Made by a program: the position numbers and the translations under genes. Positions 1-8,066 of a stretch of 64,000 bases of DNA are shown piece by piece. The DNA is taken from assembly GCF_003350535.1 (NCBI RefSeq), contig NZ_QQBB01000002.1, forward strand, positions 554,594 through 618,593. Reading direction: 5' to 3'. Positions within the stretch are counted from its first letter, which is position 1. Each line of letters opens with the position of its first letter. Origin of the DNA: Microvirga subterranea (GTDB lineage: Bacteria; Pseudomonadota; Alphaproteobacteria; Rhizobiales; Beijerinckiaceae). The notes under the pieces were generated by a model. The model was not told the DNA's origin. It was given only the letters and a program-made list of their open reading frames with translations, and did not search any database.

Positions 1-46
1 GGAGCCTGGCAATCTGAGCCTCTAGTTCTTCGATGCGTTTGGTCAT
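1..46 (-). CDS. N-terminal fragment of a coiled-coil protein, possibly SlyX-like (cut by window edge)
   Basis: Only the first 15 codons are in the window, read leftwards from an ATG at 46. They give MTKRIEELEAQIARL, a charged heptad-like start typical of short coiled-coil proteins. SlyX proteins begin in a similar way, but so do many others, so the family is a guess. The gene runs out of the window to the left and is divergent from the penicillin-binding protein gene, with about 450 bases between them. Confidence 0.35.
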   Translation of the reverse strand, partial: MTKRIEELEAQIARL

Positions 47-493
47 GCGACACCCAGGCGGAGGTTGACGTTTTGTTAACCATGATGGGATTCGCACGGC
101 CCCTTCACAAGTCCACCTATCCCTTTGCGCCTTTTGCCTTTTCGGGACTGCCTCGAAGCCCTGCGGCTCCGGGCTGCAATGACGGCCATATGCGAGGGCC
201 CGGCGATTTGCTTCGCTTGATTAGGATGGACGAGACCGCCCGGGCTCACCATCTCTGTTCGAGTGAAGACGCGAGGTCCGCTCGGGTCGCGAAACCGTGA
301 AGGTGAGATGGATAAGGATCCAACGATCTGCGACGTGGCGGCCGCTCATGCGCCGCCAAACAGCCTTTTTTGTCCAGCTCACATTCAGTATGGCCCGTTT
401 AGACCAAGAAAGACATTCGGTCCGCCGCCTGGCGGCCGATCACGAGAGCGGAACCACCTTTTTGCCTGAACTCTATTGCATTCGGGCGTGCCG
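47..493. other. Intergenic region, no gene recognised
   Basis: This 447-base gap lies between the divergent coiled-coil fragment and the PBP1A gene. The short open frames here are rich in Arg and Pro, have no ribosome binding site and resemble no family. It presumably holds the two divergent promoters. I found no convincing -35/-10 pair, hairpin or RNA gene. Confidence 0.5.
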
Positions 494-3364
494 ATGAGCG
501 CCATTCTGGTCAAGATCTTCGCAACGGCACTGACGCTCAGCCAAGTGGTCGTCGAGCCGGAGAACGTGAGGACGTCCTTCGATCCGGTTCGCGATCAGGG
601 CGAGGTAACCCGGATCCTCAAGGACGGCTGCGCCCATATGCGGCGTGCGTTCGACATCGAAGACATCAATCTCGATGAGTTGATCGAAACGGCCATGGAG
701 GATCCACAGGGCATCACGGGCGACTTGAAGGTGCTCCAAGGCCTCAGCTTCAACGATCTCCACGCGAGCTACCGCCAGTTCTGCAAGAACGAGGCCGTCC
801 AGCCGCCGCCGGTCGATCTCGGGGCGGTCATTCAGTACTATAACAGTGCGGTGGCCGATCTTCCGGACGTCGGCAAGCTCAAAGGCTTGAAGCTCCCGGG
901 AGTGAGCGTGATCCTCGACGGGCAGGGCAAACGCTTCGCCGAAGTCTATGAGCCCGACCATCGGAGGCAATGGGTTCCTCTCACCGACATTCCTGCCTCC
1001 GTGCAGCTGGCCTTCGTCGCCGCGGAGGACAAACGCTTTCGCCAGCACAAGGGTGTCGACGAGCGCGGCGTCATCCGTGCCTTCATGAACAACATGGCGA
1101 AGCCCGGTCGGCCGGCAGGCGGATCGACGATCACGCAGCAGGTCGCCAAGAACCTGCTCGTCGGGGACGACGTCACCTACGAGCGCAAGATGCGCGAGAT
1201 GATCGTGGCATCGCGCATCGAGCGGACGCTCAGCAAGGACGAAATCCTCGAGATCTATCTCAACTCGATCTATCTCGGCCGTGCCTCCTGGGGCATCGAA
1301 ATGGCGGCCCGAAGCTATTTCGGAAAGCCGGCAAAGTCGCTCACCGTTTCGGAGGGTGCGCTGCTCGCGGGTCTCCCGAAGGGGCCGAACTACTACAACC
1401 CGGATCTGTATCCCGAACGGGCGCGGGAGCGCATGGCCTATGTGCTGAGCCGGATGCAGGAGGATGGCGCCCTGTCGGCCGATCAGGCGAAGCAGGCGCT
1501 CGGAACCTTTCCGAGCATCATTCCCTTCGAGCGTCCGCAGCGCAGCACCGGCTTCCACTTCGTCGATCATCTCACCCGGGACGTCAGGACGCTGGCGGGC
1601 ATCGAGAGCCTGACAGGATCCTCCTACACCGTGCATTCCACGCTGAATCCGGCACTGCAGCGATCCGCCGAAGCGGCCCTGCAGGAGGGGCTTGCCCGCT
1701 ATGAAATGAGCATCGGCCGACAGAAGCTTCAGGGCGCCGAGGCGAATCTCGCATCCGCGGTCAAGAGCCAGAAGGAAAAGGCCGAACCTGGAGCAACTCC
1801 TGCATGGCAACGCGCCCTCGAGACGGCCCGGCTGCCGCTGTATGACGTGCATTGGCGCGCCGCGATTGTCCTGGAGCAGGGCAAGGACCGCAAAAGCGGC
1901 ATGAAGGTTGGTCTCGCCGACGGGCGCATCCTTCCTCTGACCGCGTGGGATGAGGCGCGGCGCAGCCTCAAGCCGTATGACGTCGTAAGGGTCAACGTCG
2001 TCGAGCCCAAGGGTAAGACCGGCGCCCGCGCGGAGCTCCGGGCGCCCCCTTCCGTGCAGGGGGCGGCCGTCGTCATCGAGAACAAGACCGGGCGCATTCT
2101 CGCAATGGCGGGTGGGTTCTCCTACCCGCTGAGCCAGCTCAACCGGGCGACGCAGGCGCACCGGCAGCCGGGCTCCGCGATCAAGCCGCTCACCTATCTG
2201 GCTGCCCTGGCAAAAGGGCTCCAGCCGAATACGCTTGTTTGGGACGCACCTGTCACCCTGCCGCCGGTCGGCGGAAATGGGCGCTCCGGCGATTCCTGGT
2301 CTCCGAAGAACTACGATGGCGGCCGCTCGGGAATCCTCACGCTGCGGCGTGCGCTGGAGAACTCGAAAAATCTCGTGACGGCTCGCCTGCTCGACGGTGG
2401 GATCGAGACGGACCCGGAGCAGAGCCTTCGCAGAGTCTGCGAACTGGCTCTCGAGGCGCAGCTTTATGTCGAGTGCGTGCCGCATTACCCGTTCGTCCTC
2501 GGTGCGCAACCTGTTCGGATCCTGGATCTTGCGGCCTTTTACGCGGCGATCGCGAATGAAGGCTCGATGCCGACACCGCACGCCTTCGAGACCCTGGAGG
2601 AGGGCGGGCGCACGATCTATCGCCGGAATGCACCCGCGCTGATTCCGCTCGGCTCCGCAGATCGGGCCGCTTTCTATCAGCTCAAGACCATGTTGCAGGG
2701 CGTCCTGGAGCGCGGCACCGCGCGCTCCCTCAAGTCGCTCGCGCCGTACGTGGCCGGCAAGACCGGCACATCCGACAATGAGAACGACGCTTGGTTCGTC
2801 GGCTTCACCAATGACGTCACGGTTGCTGTCTGGGTCGGGTACGACAACGCCGACGGAAAGCGGCGTACTCTCGGAAGAGGGCAGACGGGTGCGAAGGTCG
2901 CGGTTCCGATCTTCAAGAGCATCATCGAGGCTGCCTGGGTGCACCATGCTCCGAAGACCGAGCTGAGCCCGCCCTCGCCGCAGGCGGCGCGCCAGCTCAT
3001 CGCCTTGCCGATCGATCTCGAAACCGGAGACCGGATCACCGAAGGGCGCGGCAGGGCCTTCACCGAGTATTTCCGGCTCAACCGGTTCGGGCAGCTCCGG
3101 GAAACGCAGTTCCAGCTCGTGCCCCAGGCCGAGGCTTATGCCTTCCGCCATCCGGAGCCCTGGAGCGATGGCGAGGAGGCTGGAGGGTACGGGGAGCCGT
3201 ACGGCGGACCCTATGCACAGCAGCCGGGCTGGTTCGAGGGGCCAAGCGCTCAGGCCCCGGCGCCACGCTATCCGGACGCCGGCCCGTGGTGGGAAGAGGA
3301 ACCATCCCGCCGTCCGCGACGGGTCGATCCTGAGTATTTCTGGGGAAGCAGGCGAGTTTACTGA
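494..3364 (+). CDS. Penicillin-binding protein 1A-type bifunctional peptidoglycan synthase
   Basis: This class A PBP polymerises lipid II (glycosyltransferase family 51) and cross-links the stem peptides (transpeptidase) at the outer face of the inner membrane. The GT51 domain shows EDKRF with catalytic Glu about residue 178, GGSTITQQ and the ERK/RIE stretch. The transpeptidase domain shows the SxxK serine about residue 561 (GSAIK), an SKN triad and KTGTS about residue 756. The C-terminus is a Pro/Gly/Tyr-rich tail of about 80 residues. I chose the ATG at 494 over an in-frame TTG at 476. The N-terminal hydrophobic stretch is short and about 140 residues precede the GT51 domain, longer than in E. 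coli PBPs. The stop overlaps the next start (TGATG), so the two genes are probably cotranscribed. Confidence 0.93.
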   Translation: MSAILVKIFATALTLSQVVVEPENVRTSFDPVRDQGEVTRILKDGCAHMRRAFDIEDINLDELIETAMEDPQGITGDLKVLQGLSFNDLHASYRQFCKNEAVQPPPVDLGAVIQYYNSAVADLPDVGKLKGLKLPGVSVILDGQGKRFAEVYEPDHRRQWVPLTDIPASVQLAFVAAEDKRFRQHKGVDERGVIRAFMNNMAKPGRPAGGSTITQQVAKNLLVGDDVTYERKMREMIVASRIERTLSKDEILEIYLNSIYLGRASWGIEMAARSYFGKPAKSLTVSEGALLAGLPKGPNYYNPDLYPERARERMAYVLSRMQEDGALSADQAKQALGTFPSIIPFERPQRSTGFHFVDHLTRDVRTLAGIESLTGSSYTVHSTLNPALQRSAEAALQEGLARYEMSIGRQKLQGAEANLASAVKSQKEKAEPGATPAWQRALETARLPLYDVHWRAAIVLEQGKDRKSGMKVGLADGRILPLTAWDEARRSLKPYDVVRVNVVEPKGKTGARAELRAPPSVQGAAVVIENKTGRILAMAGGFSYPLSQLNRATQAHRQPGSAIKPLTYLAALAKGLQPNTLVWDAPVTLPPVGGNGRSGDSWSPKNYDGGRSGILTLRRALENSKNLVTARLLDGGIETDPEQSLRRVCELALEAQLYVECVPHYPFVLGAQPVRILDLAAFYAAIANEGSMPTPHAFETLEEGGRTIYRRNAPALIPLGSADRAAFYQLKTMLQGVLERGTARSLKSLAPYVAGKTGTSDNENDAWFVGFTNDVTVAVWVGYDNADGKRRTLGRGQTGAKVAVPIFKSIIEAAWVHHAPKTELSPPSPQAARQLIALPIDLETGDRITEGRGRAFTEYFRLNRFGQLRETQFQLVPQAEAYAFRHPEPWSDGEEAGGYGEPYGGPYAQQPGWFEGPSAQAPAPRYPDAGPWWEEEPSRRPRRVDPEYFWGSRRVY

Positions 3365-4404
3365 TGGAAGTGATGATGTCGATGGTCCGGACCGGCCTGG
3401 TTCTGGTCGCGGTCGCAGCCCCTATGGGCGTTTCTCTGGCACAGGACTTCAGGGTCGAAGAGGTGCCTTCGGCTACAAGCGTCCCGATCGAGCGGCTGAA
3501 GGACCGAACCATCGCCTTCAGCGATCATCGGCAGGACAGCGTCAACGACTCTGGAAACGGCCTGATGAAGTTCGAGGACTGGGCTCGTGCCAAGGCGCTG
3601 GAGAAGCGGTTCCTGAGCCCCTTTCCGGAGTACAAGGAGCCGACCATTCAGGTCACGGTTCACGGCCTGACCAAGCCGTACACGGAGAAACTCCACGTCT
3701 ATGTAGTCGAGGCGCGATTCCAGATCGACAAGCCGCCAGGCGCTCTCGATCTCTCCCGTTACGCTCGGCTCGACATGCTGGAACGGGTCGATCCATCAAT
3801 CAAGCACCGAACCATCACGGCGGACCAAGCCCGACCCAACGTGGATCCAGGGAGCGCCCATAACCGCAACCCGAAACGGCGATGGTGCGAGGCGCCGCAG
3901 GCCCTCTGCATCGAGTCCAGGTATCACTTGGAAGGAAAGCTGCCCGCCGGCGTTCGGCTGGCGAACAAGCTGGAAGACGACGGCAAGAAGATCTCCGAAT
4001 ACATGGAATTCCAGAGCGAGCTTCGTGTCGTGCCATTGGAGGAGATCAACCAAGCGGGGCTCATGCAACTGACCGAACTCAATGCCCCGATTACGGGTGT
4101 TCTCGAGCAGACGCTGTTCGACGTCAATCAGGTGATGCAGTTCGGCAAGCTTCTAGCGGTGCTGCAGGAGAGTCCGGCTGCTAAGGGCAAGACCGTGGCA
4201 ACGGTGCTCATGGCCTTTGGGGTCGAGTCGGACGTTCTCGAACGAAAGCGCGAGTTCGAGAATGTGCCGGTGCTCCGCAACCTGATCCCCGTTCAGGTTC
4301 TTATGGGGAAGAGCTCGTTCAACACCGGCAACTCGATCAGTGCCGGCCTGCCGGACTACACGCGAAACCGCATCCGTGCGATCGCGGAACTTCTGCAGAA
4401 GTGA
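3364..4404 (+). CDS. Secreted protein of unknown function, coupled to PBP1A
   Basis: This protein has 346 residues and a clear N-terminal signal peptide (hydrophobic VRTGLVLVAVAAP, then SLA-Q), so it is probably periplasmic. I recognise no domain. The body is mixed alpha/beta in composition with a C-terminal segment (LMGKSSFNTGNSIS) that looks globular. Two Cys lie close together (WCEAPQALC), possibly a disulfide. The start codon overlaps the stop of the PBP1A gene by one base, which suggests translational coupling and an envelope or peptidoglycan-related role. That role is inference from position only. Confidence 0.8.
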   Translation: MEVMMSMVRTGLVLVAVAAPMGVSLAQDFRVEEVPSATSVPIERLKDRTIAFSDHRQDSVNDSGNGLMKFEDWARAKALEKRFLSPFPEYKEPTIQVTVHGLTKPYTEKLHVYVVEARFQIDKPPGALDLSRYARLDMLERVDPSIKHRTITADQARPNVDPGSAHNRNPKRRWCEAPQALCIESRYHLEGKLPAGVRLANKLEDDGKKISEYMEFQSELRVVPLEEINQAGLMQLTELNAPITGVLEQTLFDVNQVMQFGKLLAVLQESPAAKGKTVATVLMAFGVESDVLERKREFENVPVLRNLIPVQVLMGKSSFNTGNSISAGLPDYTRNRIRAIAELLQK

Positions 4405-4427
4405 AGGTCAAACGCCCCCAAAAGACC

Positions 4428-4517
4428 AACGGCCACGTCGACCGAGCGACGCGCGTACATCCGGCGTCATCGCTCCGGTCCGTGGCCGTTTCCGGTCGAG
4501 CGAGTAATCGCGACCGG
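4428..4517. terminator. Tandem hairpins between convergent genes
   Basis: The first structure pairs AACGGCCACG (4428-4437) with CGTGGCCGTT (4481-4490), and the region inside forms a second, imperfect stem. The second pairs CCGGTCG (4492-4498) with CGACCGG (4511-4517). They sit between the stop of the secreted protein gene at 4404 and the stop of the minus-strand hibernation factor at 4571, so a bidirectional terminator is the simplest reading. There is no clear T-tract, so Rho-independent function is uncertain. Confidence 0.5.
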
Positions 4518-4570
4518 GGTGAGTGCTAAATGGTGTCGGAAATCAAGACTTCAAGCCACTTGGCGTGATT

Positions 4571-4948
4571 TCAGGCGGAAGGCTCCGGCCTCATGCCCTC
4601 ACGGATCGTCAAATCCTTGTCGAGCCGGACGGCCTTGTCTTCGCGAAGCTCGCGCTTCGCTCGCCGCAACTGCTTTTCGACCTTTTCCAGCGCGATCTTG
4701 AACGCAAGATAGCAATCCTTGTCCTGCGCCTCTGCACTCATCATCTTGAGCGCTCCCATCTGGATGTTCACAGTGCAGCGGAAGTAGATCCCCTCCCGGC
4801 CGACGTGAACGGAAGCCGTGTTGAGGTGCCCGAAGTATTTGCCTGCGACACGAGTGATCCCCTGTTGGGCATGCTCACGAAATGCATCGCTCAGGTCAAC
4901 GCTCGAGCTCTCGATGGTGATTGCGTTCTGCAGGCCTTCCAGGTCCAT
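4571..4948 (-). CDS. Short ribosome hibernation promoting factor (HPF/RaiA family)
   Basis: This 125-residue protein matches the HPF/YfiA N-terminal fold. It shows a beta strand followed by DLSDAFREHAQQGI, then the core with KYFGHL, and a basic helix KQLRRAKREL that contacts 16S rRNA in the family. Such proteins bind the decoding site of the 30S subunit and stall ribosomes in stress or stationary phase. It lacks the C-terminal dimerisation domain of long HPF, which alphaproteobacteria usually have, so it may be a second, short paralogue. An EcfG-like promoter with one mismatch (GGAAA-N17-CGTT) lies 33 bases upstream of the start, which would fit stress control. Confidence 0.8.
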   Translation of the reverse strand: MDLEGLQNAITIESSSVDLSDAFREHAQQGITRVAGKYFGHLNTASVHVGREGIYFRCTVNIQMGALKMMSAEAQDKDCYLAFKIALEKVEKQLRRAKRELREDKAVRLDKDLTIREGMRPEPSA

Positions 4949-4980
4949 TCCGTGCTCCTCTTGGACATCACAGTTGGTGA

Positions 4981-5006
4981 AACGGCCCTAACCTATGTTG
5001 GTTTCC
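4981..5006 (-). promoter_or_regulatory. Possible EcfG-type promoter of the hibernation factor gene
   Basis: On the minus strand the -35 is GGAAA (5006-5002), the spacer is 17 bases and the -10 is CGTT (4984-4981). The consensus for EcfG sigma factors is GGAAC-N16/17-CGTT, so there is one mismatch in the -35. The -10 ends 32 bases before the ATG at 4948. Confidence 0.4.
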
Positions 5007-5243
5007 GTGTTCGTCGATACTTTCGACTCCCCCGAGGCCCGGCTCTGCTCTTCAGGCTCCGGGCCGCCCGACCCTGCAGGACAGGCTTGTTCAACTCTTG
5101 ATTAGAACCATGCGCTGCTCGCGAAGTGCTCGTTGCAGCCTAAATGGGTCTGAAGCTTATTTTCCTAACCTAGAGGTGTGTGGTGCTTCATTATCTCTAT
5201 TCCTGCATTTTCCCGGCAATTCTGGTGCTAAAAATGAGATCAG

Positions 5244-5262
5244 CCGTCTGAGACGGTTGACG
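5244..5262 (+). promoter_or_regulatory. Palindrome and -35-like hexamer upstream of mucR
   Basis: CCGTCT-G-AGACGG (5244-5256) is a perfect 13-base palindrome. It abuts TTGACG (5257-5262), a good -35 hexamer. A weak -10 (near TCTAAA at 5282) follows. The location, about 60 bases before the MucR start, would suit an autoregulatory operator. This is inference from pattern only. Confidence 0.4.
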
Positions 5263-5319
5263 CCTCAGTTTTCTTAGAAGATCTAAAGTGCATCACACAC
5301 GCCAAGTCTTGGAGAAACT

Positions 5320-5832
5320 ATGGACCAGGCCGACCAAAAGAGAGTTGATTTTGTCGAGCTGACTGCGGACATCGTGTCGTCCTACGTGACGCACAACTCC
5401 GTCCAGAGTGGCGACTTGGCGGGATTGATCGCGTCGGTGCATGCGGCGCTCCAGGGACTTGGAACCACCAAGCAGCCCGAGACGGAGCGGCCTCAACCCG
5501 CCGTTCCGATCCGCAAATCCGTTACGCCGGACTTCCTTATCAGCTTGGAAGACGGCAAACCGTACAAGACGCTCAAGCGTCACTTGGCGAAGCTCGGCCT
5601 GACCCCGGAGGAATACCGGGAGAAGTGGGGCCTCCCGCGGGACTATCCCATGGTCGCCGCCAATTATGCGCAGCGGCGTTCGGAACTCGCCAAGGGCCTT
5701 GGGCTCGGCCAGAGCCGCAAACAGGCTGCCGCATCGTCGGCATCGACCGATGAGACGGTCAGCACGCCGGCCGATACTGATGCGAAACCGAAGCGTCGGG
5801 CCGCTGCCAAGAAGGCCAAAGCGAGCAAATAA
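5320..5832 (+). CDS. MucR/Ros-family transcriptional regulator lacking zinc ligands
   Basis: This 170-residue protein has the MucR layout: an N-terminal helical oligomerisation region (VELTADIVSSYVTHNSV), the DNA-binding core SLEDGKPYKTLKRHL, then GLTPEEYREKWGLPRDYPMVAANYA. MucR proteins regulate exopolysaccharide, motility and cell-cycle genes at AT-rich sites. The Ros zinc ligands C-x2-C-x9-H-x4-H are mostly lost: Ser75 and Asp78 stand at the cysteine positions, His88 remains, and the second His is replaced. It therefore belongs to the zinc-independent variants known in rhizobia. The tail is Lys/Ala-rich, like histone-type tails. The GGAG ribosome site lies 5-6 bases before the ATG. Confidence 0.9.
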   Translation: MDQADQKRVDFVELTADIVSSYVTHNSVQSGDLAGLIASVHAALQGLGTTKQPETERPQPAVPIRKSVTPDFLISLEDGKPYKTLKRHLAKLGLTPEEYREKWGLPRDYPMVAANYAQRRSELAKGLGLGQSRKQAAASSASTDETVSTPADTDAKPKRRAAAKKAKASK

Positions 5833-5861
5833 GCCTCGCTAGTCTCTCTTAACTTCACTCG

Positions 5862-5907
5862 AAGCCCGTCATAAGCCTCGTCCACGCCGGCGGGGCTTTT
5901 GCTTTTT
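5862..5907 (+). terminator. Weak Rho-independent terminator after mucR
   Basis: AAGCCC (5862-5867), or alternatively AAGCC (5873-5877), can pair with GGGCTT (5893-5898). A T-rich tract (TTTTGCTTTTTT) follows to 5907. It lies 30-60 bases after the mucR stop. The stem is short but the T-tract is good. Confidence 0.5.
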
Positions 5908-6024
5908 TGCACGAGTTCGGCCGATCGCAATAATCATGCAAGCTCATTCTTGATCAGATGATCCGCGGGCCAATCTCGTCCTAGTTACCTCCTGGGTACT
6001 AATACCAGGGCAACACTAATAGAG

Positions 6025-6047
6025 TAGTTCAATATAATCCTGAACTA
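6025..6047 (+). promoter_or_regulatory. Promoter -10 inside an inverted repeat, upstream of the Gly-rich gene
   Basis: TAGTTCA (6025-6031) and TGAACTA (6041-6047) form a 7-base inverted repeat. The spacer carries TATAAT at 6033-6038, a perfect -10 hexamer. No good -35 is visible at 16-18 bases upstream, so an activator may be needed, or the repeat may be an operator. The ATG at 6103 is 56 bases downstream. Confidence 0.45.
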
Positions 6048-6102
6048 GGTACTTCATCTTGTGTTTCTCTTGCCGAGGCTTCATCCCTCGCTGGAGTTAA
6101 CA

Positions 6103-7383
6103 ATGAGATATTTTTACTTCCTAACCAGTGTCGCCGTTTTATCGTCATCAAGTGTATCGGCTGCTGATCTGAATTCCAGCCAGAGGTTCGGCAATCCTGG
6201 TTATCAGAGTGAACCTGCCGGCAAGGCCCAGCAATATCGGCGTTCGGCAAGACCGGGCGCGGCAGGGCCGAACGACGTGGCGTACACAGGCGCAGTCGAG
6301 CCGCGGCCCACTTCTGCGCCAGGTCGAACACGCCCTCGAAGCGACGTGCCGGCAGTCGGGTCTCTTGCTTCAACTTCTGTTTACACGGAAGGGGTCGATG
6401 CGGCCTACGTTCACAATTGTCGTCCGATCCTGATCCAGGGATTTCTCGGCCAAAGGCGGGTCTGGGAGTGTCCGACCGCTGGCGCCAGAAGTGTTCAGGC
6501 GATCCCAGGCCTCGGCACTCCGACCACGACGGGCGACGGGCGAAATGACGTAGACGCATCCGCCTCGCAAAGCGCAGGGCCGGTGACTGGAGGCGGCGCC
6601 GCGCCCGGCCAAGGCGGAGGAACGTCGGGGGGCGTGAGTTCTGGAGGAAGCTCGGGCTCCTCCGGCGGAGGCGGATCGGGTCGTGGTGGCGGAACAGGGG
6701 GTGCATCCGCCGGAGGAGGCGCAAGCAGCCCAGCCGGGCCATCACCCGCGGGCGGTGGTACGCCGCCTAGCAGTTCCGGTCCGGAGCCGGGCGTCAGCCC
6801 AGGCGGGGGAACGCCACCCGGCGGCGGGACAGCCCCGGACGCCGGTTCAAATCCGGGCGGCAGCACGAACCCCGGTGGAGGTACAAATCCTGGCGGTACG
6901 GATATCGGGGGCGGATCTAACCCGGGAGGTGGCACGACCCCCGGAGGTGGCACTAACCCAGGAGGCGGGGGTCACCACGGCGGGCACCATGGAGGAGGCC
7001 ACGATCATGGGGGCGGAAAGCCTGGCGGCCATGATGGCGGCTGGGGTGGCGAAGGAAGCTGGGGCGGAGGCCACAGCGACGGTCATCATGGAGGTGGCCG
7101 GCCCGGAGGCGATCGCGGCGACGGCTGGGGCGGAGGAGGCTGGGGTGGTGATCGCGGGGATCATCATTGTGGCGGTCGGCCCGGAGGCGGTGACGATCGC
7201 GGCTCGGATCGAGGAGGCGGAAAATCAGGGGGCGACCGTGGAGGCGGCAAGGCCGGCGGGGATGACCACGGAGGAGGGAAGTCCGGCGGGGACCGCGGTG
7301 GACGATCGGGTGGTCATGGTGGCGACCGATCCGGTGGCGGAGATCATGGCGGTCGGGGCGGCAATCACGGAAACGAGCGCTAG
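6103..7383 (+). CDS. Secreted Gly/His-rich low-complexity protein
   Basis: This protein has 426 residues. The ATG at 6103 has GGAG 6 bases upstream and starts a good signal peptide (MRYFYFLTSVAVL, cut near VSA-A). Residues up to about 150 are of ordinary composition with two Cys (NCRPILIQ...WEC). After that come Ser/Gly runs, then PGGGTxP-type repeats, then GGHHGGGHDHGGG and GDRGGGK-type repeats to the end. The His/Asp-rich glycine repeats could bind divalent metal or form a flexible surface matrix. No catalytic domain is visible. The same DNA read in other frames gives Pro- or Ala-rich frames, which I regard as shadows. Confidence 0.75.
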   Translation: MRYFYFLTSVAVLSSSSVSAADLNSSQRFGNPGYQSEPAGKAQQYRRSARPGAAGPNDVAYTGAVEPRPTSAPGRTRPRSDVPAVGSLASTSVYTEGVDAAYVHNCRPILIQGFLGQRRVWECPTAGARSVQAIPGLGTPTTTGDGRNDVDASASQSAGPVTGGGAAPGQGGGTSGGVSSGGSSGSSGGGGSGRGGGTGGASAGGGASSPAGPSPAGGGTPPSSSGPEPGVSPGGGTPPGGGTAPDAGSNPGGSTNPGGGTNPGGTDIGGGSNPGGGTTPGGGTNPGGGGHHGGHHGGGHDHGGGKPGGHDGGWGGEGSWGGGHSDGHHGGGRPGGDRGDGWGGGGWGGDRGDHHCGGRPGGGDDRGSDRGGGKSGGDRGGGKAGGDDHGGGKSGGDRGGRSGGHGGDRSGGGDHGGRGGNHGNER

Positions 7384-7392
7384 ACCGTCTGA

Positions 7393-7420
7393 GAGAAGGG
7401 GCGCCTCCGCGCCCCTTCTC
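7393..7420. terminator. Strong 12-bp hairpin between convergent genes
   Basis: A perfect stem of 12 base pairs (7393-7404 with 7409-7420, loop CTCC) lies 10 bases after the stop of the Gly-rich gene and about 75 bases after the minus-strand stop at 7495. It has no T-tract but is very stable. A bidirectional terminator or an mRNA 3' end protector is likely. Confidence 0.7.
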
Positions 7421-7494
7421 CTGAGTTGCTGGCCGAAAATGCTGACACGTCGAAGATCGGCATGCCCTCAGTCGTCGCAAGAGCGACTCGTGGA

Positions 7495-7869
7495 TCAGCG
7501 GCGGCGGTTCGACCGCCGCTGACGGGACCGGTTTGGGGAGCGCTCTCCAGCGGAATAGAGGCCGTAGAGTGCCAGGCCGGCCAGCACACCGGCGCCGAGA
7601 ATCAGAAGCGGGTTGGATCTCACGGAATTGGCCACGCCCGTCATGCCTCGCTCAATCGCATAGCGGGGAGCGGAGGTCTCGATGAGGTGCTGGACCCGGT
7701 GTCGATTCTCTTCGCGGGTATGGACCAGTACGTCGTAGCCCTCGTCGCGCGGGTGCCGCTGGAGCTCGATGCTGTTGCGGGCGAATCCGCTGGTCACCAG
7801 GCGTTGGACGGCTTGGTCCGCGGCTTTGCGCGATGAGAACGAGCCCGAGGCAACGGTGGTGTTCGGCAT
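7495..7869 (-). CDS. Small membrane protein, stress-protein-like (YflT-type N-terminus)
   Basis: This protein has 124 residues. The first 60 (ASGSFSSRKAADQAVQRLVTSG and the following strand-helix) resemble the general-stress 17M/YflT fold, in which a paired beta-alpha unit handles residues in an ASRxxA pattern. One membrane segment (about 87-107, LLILGAGVLAGLALYGL) follows, then a strongly basic tail (RSRQRRSNRRR). Function is unknown. A degenerate EcfG-like promoter 33 bases upstream would fit a stress role. The start has no alternative nearby. Confidence 0.65.
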   Translation of the reverse strand: MPNTTVASGSFSSRKAADQAVQRLVTSGFARNSIELQRHPRDEGYDVLVHTREENRHRVQHLIETSAPRYAIERGMTGVANSVRSNPLLILGAGVLAGLALYGLYSAGERSPNRSRQRRSNRRR

Positions 7870-7902
7870 TGGTTGAAATCCTCATTTCCTAGCTGCCACA
7901 GC

Positions 7903-7927
7903 AATCCCCAAGGACCGCGAAGGTTCC
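7903..7927 (-). promoter_or_regulatory. Degenerate EcfG-like promoter
   Basis: On the minus strand GGAAC (7927-7923) is followed after 16 bases by GATT (7906-7903), two mismatches from CGTT. It ends 33 bases upstream of the small stress-type membrane protein. The -35 is exact and the -10 is poor, so this is only a candidate. Confidence 0.25.
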
Positions 7928-8066
7928 TGGGCGGGAGGCTTAGGGCCGGGGTGGGCTGAGGGCTGCCTGGGGACAAGACAGGCCTGCGAGGGGGGAGGGG
8001 AGTAACCCTAACCCTCTTTTTACCTGTCGGATCCACAGTGCTGGTCCACATCCGCTGCGGAGCGTC

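Larger units (their letters stand above)
4949..5319. other. Divergent promoter region of hibernation factor and mucR
   Basis: This 371-base gap has no gene. The left end holds an EcfG-like site for the minus-strand hibernation factor. The right end holds a palindrome and a sigma-70-like -35 for the MucR gene. The middle is lower in GC than its surroundings. I see no other structure. Confidence 0.55.

Noticed and set aside
473-3151. Long open frame on the minus strand opposite the PBP1A gene
   Set aside because: It mirrors the codon pattern of a high-GC gene, is Arg-rich, and has no recognisable motif. The plus strand encodes complete GT51 and transpeptidase domains.
6495-7480. Pro-rich and Ala-rich frames and repeat array in the Gly-rich gene, considered as a CRISPR or minisatellite
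   Set aside because: Repeat units vary in length and sequence and are explained by Gly codon repeats in the signal-peptide-bearing frame. There are no regular spacers.
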